DNA of 36,273 bases from Gemmatimonadaceae bacterium (GTDB lineage Bacteria; Gemmatimonadota; Gemmatimonadetes; Gemmatimonadales; Gemmatimonadaceae). The position numbers were made by a program, and so were the translations under genes. The notes under the pieces were generated by a model. It saw only the letters and a program-made list of their open reading frames with translations, searched no databases and was not told the DNA's origin. The DNA lies in the NCBI GenBank assembly GCA_025453745.1, contig JALOPS010000006.1, positions 1 through 36,273 of the forward strand, in the 5' to 3' direction. Of this stretch, positions 29,379 to 36,273 are shown piece after piece; position 1 is the stretch's first letter; each line of letters starts with the position of its first letter.

Positions 29379-29465
29379 CAATCAGATCGCGCCCGTAGCA
29401 TCCCCCACAACGCCGATCTGCCGCCGATCTGCCCACACGTCACACACGCGGACCAGCGGAGTGGA

Positions 29466-29912
29466 CTACGGCCGCGCCAGCTCCGCGCGCGCGGTCTCCA
29501 GCGACACCCCGACCCGCTCGAGCAGTGCACCGATCGCGCCACCACGCGCGACGTCATCGCCCAAGAGCGCCACGAGCAGCGCGTCGGCCGCTGGCGGCGG
29601 CGCCGCTGTGCCGGCACTTCGCCGCATGCGGACCGCCTCCGTCAGCGCCGCGAGTGCACGTTGGCCAATGGGAATTGGACGATCGCGGCGCGCATCGACG
29701 GCCTCGAGCCCCAGCACATCGGCGACCAACGCGCGCAGCCGTTCCACGGAAAGGTCGTAACGCTCGAAGAAGCGCTGACTCGCGCCGTCCGCGTGAATGG
29801 CCACGGCAAGCAGCAAGTGTTCGGGGGCAATGAACTGGTGACCAAGGTCACGGGCAGCGGCGGCAGCGGCCGGCAAGAGCGGGAGCGTGAGATGATACGT
29901 GTGCAGCGGCAT
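29466..29912 (-). CDS. Stand-alone Clp N-terminal (ClpN) domain protein
   Basis: A 148-aa protein built of two Clp repeat motifs: AAARDLGHQFIAPEHLLLAVAIHADG...RFFERYDLSVERLRALV and the second VGQRALAALTEAVRM-like copy (here PIGQRALAALTEAVRM) followed by ADALLVALLGDD...LLERVGVSLETARAEL. These belong to the N-domain of ClpA/ClpC, which receives adaptors and substrates. There is no ATPase module, so it may act as an adaptor, inhibitor or ClpS-like binding platform. It lies nine bases downstream of a small ORF that follows the M14 gene. Confidence 0.92.
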   Translation of the reverse strand: MPLHTYHLTLPLLPAAAAAARDLGHQFIAPEHLLLAVAIHADGASQRFFERYDLSVERLRALVADVLGLEAVDARRDRPIPIGQRALAALTEAVRMRRSAGTAAPPPAADALLVALLGDDVARGGAIGALLERVGVSLETARAELARP

Positions 29913-29921
29913 GGCAGGGCA

Positions 29922-30188
29922 TCACGAGCATGAGGCGACCGCGAGTGCATCGTCGCCCATCCGCAGGCGTCGATGACGGACCTCGGCGTACCCCGCGTTC
30001 CCGGAGTTGCTCCGACGGTACGTCACGAACGTGTGACAGCCTCCACCACATGAGCGCGTCGACGCGCTGATGCGCGCGATGACGGTGCCGCATGTGACGC
30101 CGATCACCGTTTTCTTCGCGGCGCACGTGCGCGCGAGGGTAGCGGTACGCACGAGGGCGCCTCGCGACATGCGTGACGCCCCCGACAC
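29922..30188 (-). CDS. Possible small Cys-containing protein between the M14 and ClpN genes
   Basis: An 88-aa frame from GTG 30188 (or 82 aa from ATG 30170, which has a G-rich run eight bases upstream). Codons are strongly G/C at third positions, as in neighbouring genes. It fills the gap between the M14 stop (30210) and the ClpN start (29912), leaving 21 and 9 bp, as expected for an operon member. The protein has a weak hydrophobic stretch (KKTVIGVTCGTVIA) and CGGGC plus a final Cys. I recognise no family. Without it this 297-bp stretch would be empty. Real expression is not certain. Confidence 0.4.
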   Translation of the reverse strand: MSGASRMSRGALVRTATLARTCAAKKTVIGVTCGTVIARISASTRSCGGGCHTFVTYRRSNSGNAGYAEVRHRRLRMGDDALAVASCS

Positions 30189-30209
30189 TGCCGTCGACCG
30201 CGTCGACTG

Positions 30210-33017
30210 CTACTGCATCACGCTCGCCGCCTTCCCCTGATCGGTGGGTGCGGCGATCGCATTGAACAGGAACTTGAACGTGCCGTGCGGCTGCGCACGG
30301 TTGGTCACTTCCGCGCCGAGGAGCACCAGCTTGCCGCGGCCGACAGTCGCGTCGAGCATCGTGACGGCGTTCTCGAGATACCCCTGCCCCCACGCCCACC
30401 CGCTGCGCAGCGGCGTCTTGTTGCCGAACCACGCGATCGGGCGCACGCCCTTCGCCAGCGCGTCCGGCCCGAGTGTGAAGGCCGGCGAATTGTTGTAGAA
30501 CACATCCACCTGCTCGCCCGACCCCGCCGCAAGCGGGTTGGTCACGTCGACCTGCGCGCGAAGAATCGAGCCGGGCACGTAGAACTGCTCGCGTGACAAC
30601 GGCCGCTCACGCCCATCCGGCGCCTTCTGCACGAGCGCGCTCTTGACCGGCAGCTCGAAGCCGCTCGCCAATCCCGCCGCACTCGTCCCCACGCCCACGA
30701 GCGTGCCACCATCGGCCACGAACTGCCGGAGCGCGGCCAACGTCTTCTCGCGCGAGAACCGCCCCATGCGGCCGCGGTACTGAGGTGGAATGTCATCGGC
30801 CATGCTGCCGCCGGCGTCGCCGAACCCTTCTTCGCCACCGCCCGCCATGCCGCCCGGTACCGCACCGCTCGGCATGATGATGACATCGTACTTCTGCCGC
30901 AGACGCCCGGCATCGAGGTCGGGCATGTACACCACGCTGAACGGCTGCTCGTACTGCTCGAACAGGTAGCGCGTCCACCCGCTCGGCATCGAACCGCCGT
31001 AACGATCCCACAGCGCGACGCGCTTGGCCTGCAGCCGCTCGAGCTGCGCCGCCGGCACCGTCGGCGCAGCCGCGAAGTCCACGCCCGTCGCCGCCGCCGT
31101 CTTCTCGGCGAGATCGCGCGACGCCCCACTCACGTAGAACGTCCCCGCCGGCCACGTCTTGCCGCCCGAGGTCACCGCATCCTTGGTGATCGACACCGTC
31201 GCCTTGGCCGCCACCAGCCGGTTCGCGGCGCGCACCGCATCGTTCATGCGACGATCGAGGAACCAGCCGCTCGAGCTCTGCGCCACCATGCCGCGCGGCG
31301 TCGCCACCGTGTCGCGCAGCCGCTCGAACGGCCCGTCGAAGGCGTCGAGCATGCGGTCATAGCGGAAGCCCATCTGCATCGCGAGCGTCCAGCCCGCGTT
31401 GTCGTACGGTGGCTTGGGCGGCCCGCCGGGATACGCAAAGTCATTCGGGTGATCCTGCGGCTCGAACATGTCCATGACGTGCGGGCGGAAGGCCTGCGCC
31501 GTCTTGATCACGTACGAGCCCTGCGGATACCGCTTGCCGTTCACCGTGAACTCGGCCGTCGCGCGGTGCACCACCACGCCGAGGCGGTGCTGGATGTTCA
31601 CGAACTTTCGCGCGGTGAGGAAGTCGGGCTGATCGGCGGGAATGATGTACCCGCGCGGGTCGCGGTCTTCGGGCTTGCGCAGCAGCGCGAAGTACTTGGG
31701 GTCGGCCGGCGGCACGCGGCCGAACATGCCGTCGTCACGCGCGCCTGCGGCCATCTGCGCGCGCGCCTTCGCGATCGTGTCCTGCACCGCAGCGATGCGC
31801 GTGGGCGTGATCGTCCACGTGTCCTCGTTGCCCTTCTTGATCGCGTTGCGCCCCATCTGGTAGATGTTGTACAGGAACTGCTCGCGATGGCGCTGGGCGA
31901 TGTCGAGCACGGCGTAGTTCGACGTGATCGAGTAGTCGATGCTCTGCCGGAAGTGCCACTTCTGCGGCGTGATCGGAAACATCCGGTCGGCCGACGGCAG
32001 CAACTTGTAGGGAATGAACGGGATCTCCATCGGCGTGGGGTTGCCGATGATCTCCGTGAGCAGCCCGATCATGTTGTGGAAGTACACCGTGGTGCGGAGC
32101 CCACCGTTCCACCACGTGCTGTACGGCGCCTCGCTGCGCAGCACCGCGCCCGGCTTCCCCTCGGCGATGAAGCGGTTGTGCATCGACGCCCCCACCAGGT
32201 CGAGCCCGGCGGGAATGAGCGGATCATAGTTGAAGTTGAACGGATCGCGGAACGGCGGCGCGAAGATCACCGTGCCGGCCGGACCGGTCTGGTGATGATT
32301 GTACATGATCTGCGGGAACCACTCCTGATACAGGATGCGGTTCATGTTGCGCGTCTCGGCGAGATTTCCCATGAACGAGTCGCGGTTGTTGTCGTGCCCC
32401 GCGTACTTCTCGTATAGCACCGGGATGTCCTGCGAGCGGCGCTTGAGCGGGTCGGCGTTGCGCATGTACCACGACGAGACGAGCTCCATCCCGTCTGGGT
32501 TCGCGTGCGTCGCCAGCACGATCACGTCGTTGAGGATGCGCTGCGTCTCTTCGTCGGTGCGGCTGTTGAGCTGCCAGATGATTTCGATGAGCTGGTGTGG
32601 CCCGACGACTTCGGTGGCATGGAGTCCGCCGTCGATCCAGACCACGGCCTTCCCTTCCTTCGCGAGCGCCTTGGCCTGGTCGTCGGTGAGCCCCTCCGCG
32701 CGCGCCAAGCGCTGCGCGATCTCCCTGTAGCGCGCGAGGTTCTTGTGGTTCTCCGGCGAGGTGATGATCGCCATCAGGTGCGGGCGTCCTTCTTCGCTGC
32801 GCCCGATGGTGTCGAGCCGCATGCGCGGCGATTCGCCGGCGAGCTTCTGCACGTACTGCGTGAACTGCGTGTACGTGAAGAGCGTGTAGTCGTCACCGAC
32901 ATTCGCACCAAGGACCGCTTTGGGACTCGAGAGCGGGCCCTGCGCGGCAAGCGACGCGGCGAGGAACGGGGTGGCCGCCAACGCGGCCAGAGGAGCACGA
33001 CGGGTGAACCAGCGCAC
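30210..33017 (-). CDS. Secreted M14 family carboxypeptidase-like protein with C-terminal glutamine-amidotransferase-like domain, second paralogue
   Basis: A 935-aa protein from GTG 33017 (MRWFTRRAPLAALAATPFLAASLAAQ, a Sec signal); GAGG lies ten bases upstream. IDGGLHATEVVG contains the zinc HxxE as HATE (133-136), THANPDGMEL follows, and NHHQTGPAG gives a His-rich third-ligand segment. After about 700 residues comes ALWDRYGGSMPSGWTRYLFEQY, YDVIIMPSGAVPGG and FVADGGTLVGVG, the amidotransferase/ThuA-like fold. The layout is that of the protein at 6025-8784, but sequence identity is low by eye. Substrate unknown; probably a peptide or peptidoglycan-derived peptide outside the cytoplasm. Confidence 0.92.
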   Translation of the reverse strand: MRWFTRRAPLAALAATPFLAASLAAQGPLSSPKAVLGANVGDDYTLFTYTQFTQYVQKLAGESPRMRLDTIGRSEEGRPHLMAIITSPENHKNLARYREIAQRLARAEGLTDDQAKALAKEGKAVVWIDGGLHATEVVGPHQLIEIIWQLNSRTDEETQRILNDVIVLATHANPDGMELVSSWYMRNADPLKRRSQDIPVLYEKYAGHDNNRDSFMGNLAETRNMNRILYQEWFPQIMYNHHQTGPAGTVIFAPPFRDPFNFNYDPLIPAGLDLVGASMHNRFIAEGKPGAVLRSEAPYSTWWNGGLRTTVYFHNMIGLLTEIIGNPTPMEIPFIPYKLLPSADRMFPITPQKWHFRQSIDYSITSNYAVLDIAQRHREQFLYNIYQMGRNAIKKGNEDTWTITPTRIAAVQDTIAKARAQMAAGARDDGMFGRVPPADPKYFALLRKPEDRDPRGYIIPADQPDFLTARKFVNIQHRLGVVVHRATAEFTVNGKRYPQGSYVIKTAQAFRPHVMDMFEPQDHPNDFAYPGGPPKPPYDNAGWTLAMQMGFRYDRMLDAFDGPFERLRDTVATPRGMVAQSSSGWFLDRRMNDAVRAANRLVAAKATVSITKDAVTSGGKTWPAGTFYVSGASRDLAEKTAAATGVDFAAAPTVPAAQLERLQAKRVALWDRYGGSMPSGWTRYLFEQYEQPFSVVYMPDLDAGRLRQKYDVIIMPSGAVPGGMAGGGEEGFGDAGGSMADDIPPQYRGRMGRFSREKTLAALRQFVADGGTLVGVGTSAAGLASGFELPVKSALVQKAPDGRERPLSREQFYVPGSILRAQVDVTNPLAAGSGEQVDVFYNNSPAFTLGPDALAKGVRPIAWFGNKTPLRSGWAWGQGYLENAVTMLDATVGRGKLVLLGAEVTNRAQPHGTFKFLFNAIAAPTDQGKAASVMQ

Positions 33018-33129
33018 GGGCAAGCGACCTCGCGGCGAGGGGGTGGGGATACCAGTACGGTACGCCGCCGGAGGCGTGAGCGCTGCGGCGTGGCGCCCCG
33101 CCGTGTGCTGAGCGCGCCGCCGTCTGCTG

Positions 33130-33315
33130 CCGTGTGCTGAGCGAAGGGCGGCGGAGCCGCCCGCAGTCGAAGCACCGCCCGACGGGCGCGAAGCGCCCGT
33201 TCGGGGCACCGGTCGCATCGCGCTCCCGCCCGCTCGCCGCGACACCACTCACTCGGGATGACAGCGCACGCGCGGAGGTCCTTCGACTCGGACGCGCCGC
33301 GTCCTCGCTCAGGAC
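33130..33315 (+). repeat. Dispersed intergenic repeat, copy A
   Basis: Copy A fills most of the 314-bp gap between the M14 start (33017) and the cytochrome c stop (33332). Its last 74 bp (33242-33315) match copy B (35958-36031) at 71 positions without gaps, and CGTTCGGGGCACCGGTCGC-type blocks further left also match. It carries an inner hairpin (GGGCGGC-GGA-GCCGCCC) and a spaced inverted repeat in which TGAGCG...GTCGAAG is complementary to CTTCGAC...CGCTCA. Compact, palindromic and without ORF, it resembles a REP/MITE-like element. A shorter GTGTGCTGAGCG copy occurs just left of it near 33110. Confidence 0.8.
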
Positions 33316-33331
33316 TCGGCAGTCGGCGCGC

Positions 33332-33748
33332 TCATGGCTTCGGCACCGGCATCCCCATCTCCGGCGGATTCACCATCCACAGCCAGGTCGCCACGTTCTC
33401 CAGCAACCCGTTGGGGAGCGGCACGGGCAGCATCAGGCCGAAGTGCTCCCGGACTCGCCGAGGCATCACGGACATGTTCGAGTCCGGATCCTGCGCCCAC
33501 CGCACCACATGCCGCACGAAGGCATCCCGATCGGGATACTGCGCATGCAGCCGCATGACCACCATTCGCATCGGCGGCGCGCTCTTCGCGGGCGGCCCCA
33601 CCGAGTGGCAGCTCGCACACACCGTCGCGAACATCCGACGCCCCGCCGCCGTGTCCGCGAGCACGGCAACCGGCGGCGGTTGCGCCGCTACGGCCGACGC
33701 CACACCCAGCGCCACGCCGATCCAGACCCCGCCCCATCTGCGTCGCAT
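33332..33748 (-). CDS. Secreted class I-like cytochrome c
   Basis: A 138-aa protein from ATG 33748, with an excellent GGGAGGAG three bases upstream. The signal MRRRWGGVWIGVALGVASAVAAQ is cleaved after AQ. CASCH (44-48) binds haem c, and a Met in DSNMSVMP (near residue 95) is the likely second axial ligand. The C-terminal helix ends LLENVATWLWMV. It is a monohaem electron carrier of the periplasm. The 139-bp gap to the divergent ATPase holds a hairpin and a near-palindrome. The frame is open to 33844, but only the ATG at 33748 has both a Shine-Dalgarno and a signal. Confidence 0.92.
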   Translation of the reverse strand: MRRRWGGVWIGVALGVASAVAAQPPPVAVLADTAAGRRMFATVCASCHSVGPPAKSAPPMRMVVMRLHAQYPDRDAFVRHVVRWAQDPDSNMSVMPRRVREHFGLMLPVPLPNGLLENVATWLWMVNPPEMGMPVPKP

Positions 33749-33759
33749 CGTCTCCTCCC

Positions 33760-33776
33760 GGCAGGTCCCCCCTGCC
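33760..33776 (-). promoter_or_regulatory. Hairpin directly upstream of the cytochrome c Shine-Dalgarno
   Basis: On the plus strand GGCAGG-TCCCC-CCTGCC forms a perfect 6-bp stem. In the minus-strand transcript it immediately precedes GGGAGGAG and the ATG, so it could influence ribosome access or be an operator half. It has no other evident role. Confidence 0.3.
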
Positions 33777-33783
33777 CACCAAA

Positions 33784-33815
33784 CGATCGCCCGGCGCGCC
33801 CGACGCCGGTGATCG
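33784..33815. promoter_or_regulatory. Near-palindrome between the cytochrome c and metal-ATPase genes
   Basis: CGATCGCCCGGCG and CGCCGGTGATCG (33804-33815) form an imperfect inverted repeat with a 7-base centre, placed 36 bases upstream of the cytochrome start and 73 bases upstream of the ATPase start. A shared operator for divergent promoters is a reasonable guess. No regulator gene is adjacent. Confidence 0.35.
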
Positions 33816-33887
33816 GGTTCGTACCTCGCGCCGCGTGGGGTCACCCCTCACAGCGCGAGGCGCGCATCGGCGGCATGATTCTCCGCC

Positions 33888-35777
33888 ATGGCCGAGCCTC
33901 CCACCTGGTCCGCTGCGCTGCGCTCGCGCGAGGGGCGCATCGCGTTGCTCGCCGTGGTCTCCATCGCGCTGCATCTGATGCTGCGCTGGACCGCCCTGGG
34001 GGCAACAGCCATCGGCCCGATCGCGGTGCATCACGCACCGCTGCTGGTCTGCCTGGCCATCGGCGGCACGATCGTCGTGGTCGACCTGCTCCGTTCGGCG
34101 CTGCGGGGCGAGTTCGGTGCCGACCTGCTCGCCGGCATTTCCATCGTCACCGCCGTATTGCTCGGTGAGTTCCTCGCCGGAGCGCTGGTCGTTCTCATGA
34201 TTTCCGGCGGACAGGCGCTCGAGCAGTACGCCGTGCGCAGCGCGTCGCGCGTGCTCGACGCACTCGCACGCCGAAGCCCCAGCGTCGCCCATCGCCGCAC
34301 GAACGACGGCGACACGGACGTGCCCTTGGACGTCGTGTCACCCGGCGATCTGCTGGTGGTCCATCCCCACGAGATCTGTCCCGTCGACGGTGTGGTGCAC
34401 GAAGGACGCGGCACCATGGACGAGTCGTATCTGACGGGCGAGCCGTATCTGCTCTCCAAGGTGCCGGGTGCCGAGGTCTACGCCGGCGCCATCAACGGCG
34501 CCGCGGTACTCACCGTGCGCGCGACGCGACGCGCGATCGACTCGCGCTATGCAAAGATCATGGCCGTCATGCGCGAGTCCGAGCAGCGTCGCCCGCGCCT
34601 GCGCCGGCTCGGGGACCAACTCGGTGCGTGGTACACCCCCTTTGCCGTGGCCATCGCGCTCGGCGCGTGGGCGATCTCCGGCGATCCGGTGCGCTTTCTC
34701 GCCGTCCTTGTCGTCGCCACACCCTGTCCCCTCCTCATCGCCATTCCGGTCGCCATCATCGGTGCGATCTCACTCTCGGCGCGCCGCGGCATCGTCATCA
34801 AGGACCCCGCCGTGCTCGAACGCGTCGACACGGTGCGCACCGCCATCTTCGACAAGACGGGCACACTCACCTACGGACGCCCGTCGCTCACGGAGATCGT
34901 GGCCGCGCCCGGCGTCGACGCCAACGACATCCTCGCGCTCGTGGCAAGCCTCGAACGCTACTCGCGCCATCCCCTGGCCGAATCGATCATCGCCGCCGCC
35001 GACGCGCGCGGACTCGTACTGCCCGATGCGGCGGAGATCCATGAGCGCCCGGGACAGGGACTGACCGGCCGCGTCGACGGCCATCAGGTGATCGTGACAA
35101 GCCGCGCGAAGCTGACGCAGACCGACGCCGCGCAGGCGACGCTGCTGCCACCGATCGGTGGCGGCATGGAGTGCGTGGTGCTTCGCGATGACAGCTACGT
35201 CGCGACGTTCCGCTTTCGCGATCAGGCGCGGGAAGAGGGCAAGGCGTTCATCGGTCACCTGTCGCCGCGCCATGCGCTGGCCCGGGTGCTGCTCGTCTCG
35301 GGCGACCGCGAGACGGAGGTGCGTGCACTCGCGGCGCAAGTCGGGATCACCGAGGTGCACTTTTCGCAGTCACCGGAGCAGAAGCTCGCGCTCGTGCGCG
35401 CGGAGACGGCGAAGGCGCCGACGCTGTTCATGGGCGATGGCATCAACGATGCGCCCGCGTTGACGGCGGCGACCGTGGGCATCGCGTTCGGCCGGAACTC
35501 CGACATCACCGCCGAAGCCGCGGGCGCCGTGATCATGGACAGCACGCTGCTGCGTGTGGATGAGTTTTTGCATATCGCACAGCGGCTGCGCCGCATCGCG
35601 CTGCAGAGCGCCGTCGGCGGCATGCTGCTCAGCCTCGGCGCGATGGTCGTGGCGGCCATCGGTGCGCTGCCCCCCGTGTGGGGCGCCGTCACGCAGGAGG
35701 TGATCGATGTCTTTGCCGTGCTCAATGCGCTGCGCGCCGCGTCGCCGGGCGGCGCGCTGCGCGACTTCGATGCGTAG
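33888..35777 (+). CDS. P1B-type heavy-metal transporting ATPase with TPC motif
   Basis: A 629-aa membrane pump. There is no N-terminal metal-binding (HMA) domain. TM segments precede the actuator motif TGEP (183-186). The transmembrane metal site reads [12 protein letters not shown], i.e. TPC (278-280) where Cu or Zn pumps have CPC. DKTGTLT (322-328) contains the phosphorylated Asp, SRHPLAES the P1B-specific HP pair (361-362), and GDGIND (516-521) the hinge Mg2+ site. TPC is the motif of the P1B-5 group, some of which export Ni or Fe, so a role in such metals is possible but not shown. Start ATG 33888 gives full-length TM1. It ends just before repeat copy B. Confidence 0.95.
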   Translation: MAEPPTWSAALRSREGRIALLAVVSIALHLMLRWTALGATAIGPIAVHHAPLLVCLAIGGTIVVVDLLRSALRGEFGADLLAGISIVTAVLLGEFLAGALVVLMISGGQALEQYAVRSASRVLDALARRSPSVAHRRTNDGDTDVPLDVVSPGDLLVVHPHEICPVDGVVHEGRGTMDESYLTGEPYLLSKVPGAEVYAGAINGAAVLTVRATRRAIDSRYAKIMAVMRESEQRRPRLRRLGDQLGAWYTPFAVAIALGAWAISGDPVRFLAVLVVATPCPLLIAIPVAIIGAISLSARRGIVIKDPAVLERVDTVRTAIFDKTGTLTYGRPSLTEIVAAPGVDANDILALVASLERYSRHPLAESIIAAADARGLVLPDAAEIHERPGQGLTGRVDGHQVIVTSRAKLTQTDAAQATLLPPIGGGMECVVLRDDSYVATFRFRDQAREEGKAFIGHLSPRHALARVLLVSGDRETEVRALAAQVGITEVHFSQSPEQKLALVRAETAKAPTLFMGDGINDAPALTAATVGIAFGRNSDITAEAAGAVIMDSTLLRVDEFLHIAQRLRRIALQSAVGGMLLSLGAMVVAAIGALPPVWGAVTQEVIDVFAVLNALRAASPGGALRDFDA

Positions 35778-35789
35778 CGCTCGCCCCCG

Positions 35790-36031
35790 CCGTGTGTTGC
35801 GCGGAGCGCTCGCACAGCGAGCGCGCAGTCGAAACACCGCCCGACGCTCGCGTCACCCTGAGCGAGCGGCGCAGCCGCGCGTCGAAGGGGCGAGCGTTCG
35901 GGGCACCGGTCGCGGTGCAACCCCCGTCGCGAATCGCCCTTGCCTCGACTCGCCGCTACACCACTCACTCGGGATGACGGCGCACGCGCGGGGGTCCTTC
36001 GACTCGGACGCTCCGCGTCCTCGCTCAGGAC
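35790..36031 (+). repeat. Dispersed intergenic repeat, copy B
   Basis: Copy B lies between the ATPase stop (35777) and the stop of the final minus-strand gene (36049), filling most of that 271-bp gap. Its right 74 bp (35958-36031) differ from copy A at three positions. It contains CCTGAGCGAG...GTCGAAGG (35857-35889), the inverted partner of CCTTCGAC...CTCGCTCAGG (35996-36029), so the whole element can fold into a long stem-loop. It has the same orientation as copy A, about 2.7 kb away, and brackets the cytochrome c and ATPase genes. No transposase or target-site duplication was found. Confidence 0.8.
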
Positions 36032-36048
36032 ACGCCACAGCGCGCCCC

Positions 36049-36273
36049 TTACAGCGCGGCCCCCACCGTCGCCCATCGCTCGCTCAACAACGGATGCGCG
36101 GCGAGCACCCGCGCGTTGGGATCGACCCATAGAAAAATCGCCATCGGATTGCGCGCGTCGATCTCGTGCGCCATCAACCGTGCGCCATCGTCGAGATCGT
36201 TCACATATGCACACAAGACGGCGCGATAGTACCGCGCCGTCGGCGACAGCGTCGGCTGCGCGGCGAGCATGTC
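36049..36273 (-). CDS. C-terminal part of a TPR-like protein, cut by the window edge
   Basis: The frame (at least 74 codons) is open to the window's right edge, so the start is unknown. Visible residues include ARYYRAVLCAYVNDLDDGARLMAHEIDARNP, a TPR-like helical pair, then FLWVDPNARVLAAHPLLSERWATVG. The DP-A-x-HPLL ending resembles the final repeats of tetratricopeptide proteins and protein-kinase/TPR fusions. Nothing more can be said about its role. It converges on the ATPase across repeat copy B. Confidence 0.6.
   Translation of the reverse strand, partial: DMLAAQPTLSPTARYYRAVLCAYVNDLDDGARLMAHEIDARNPMAIFLWVDPNARVLAAHPLLSERWATVGAAL

Noticed and set aside
30189-30432. A minus-strand frame running from 30432 to 29848 across the M14 end
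   Set aside because: It overlaps the M14 coding region in another frame and shows no motif; only the smaller frame 29922-30188 was kept, at low confidence.
33130-36031. An insertion sequence or composite transposon formed by the two repeats
   Set aside because: No transposase or target-site duplication is visible, and the repeats fold like REP/MITE elements.

Overview
This is a high-GC, gene-dense bacterial chromosome segment (by eye about two thirds G+C or more over most of its length). It carries about 32 protein genes and no RNA gene, transposase, phage gene or CRISPR array that I can recognise. The gene mix (two very long M14 metallopeptidases, LVIVD and DUF305 lipoproteins, Uma2 proteins, a tiny PQQ-type propeller protein, many Sec, Tat and lipoprotein signals) fits a heterotrophic Gram-negative such as a member of Gemmatimonadota. 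That assignment is an inference and not a proof. High GC makes long antisense open frames common; they were treated as shadows of the real genes.

Layout. 1-6.0 kb: a Uma2-Nudix pair (-), a Tat-exported D-aminoacylase-like amidohydrolase (+), a dihydrofolate-reductase-fold oxidoreductase (-), a membrane-anchored metallophosphatase (+) and a second Uma2 gene (-) that shares over 100 bp of upstream sequence with the first. 6.0-11.8 kb: a secreted M14 carboxypeptidase-like protein (-), an unrecognised lipoprotein (+), D-lactate dehydrogenase (+) and a 112-aa PQQ-type propeller fragment (-) whose end touches an 11-unit pentanucleotide array. 11.9-19.3 kb: a GspE/PilB ATPase translationally coupled to an HDOD protein (-), a Tat-exported DsrE-like protein (+), a GH3 beta-glucosidase (-) with a perfect upstream palindrome, an NTF2-like secreted protein and a P-loop kinase (-). 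19.4-23.9 kb: a leftward run of a sulfite-oxidase-family molybdoenzyme, a DUF305 lipoprotein and a large LVIVD lipoprotein, then a small membrane protein (+).

24.0-28.5 kb: an orphan gene of distinctly lower GC with a possible Cys metal site, then a tight five-gene leftward operon (SRPBCC-DoxX fusion, DUF4166, small membrane protein, homologue of divinyl-chlorophyllide 8-vinyl reductase, NTF2-like protein) in which two junctions are 4-bp start/stop overlaps. 28.5-33.3 kb: a polysaccharide deacetylase (+), and leftward a second M14/glutamine-amidotransferase-like protein, a small unrecognised ORF and a stand-alone Clp N-domain protein with short spacings. 33.1-36.3 kb: a cytochrome c and a P1B-type metal ATPase with a TPC motif, divergent around a near-palindrome, the pair bracketed by two direct copies of a dispersed intergenic repeat, and finally the C-terminal end of a TPR-like gene cut by the window edge.

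The most promising candidates for undescribed biology are the operon around the 8-vinyl-reductase homologue, the low-GC cysteine-containing orphan, the repeat-bracketed cytochrome/ATPase unit and the duplicated Uma2 cassette with its conserved leader.
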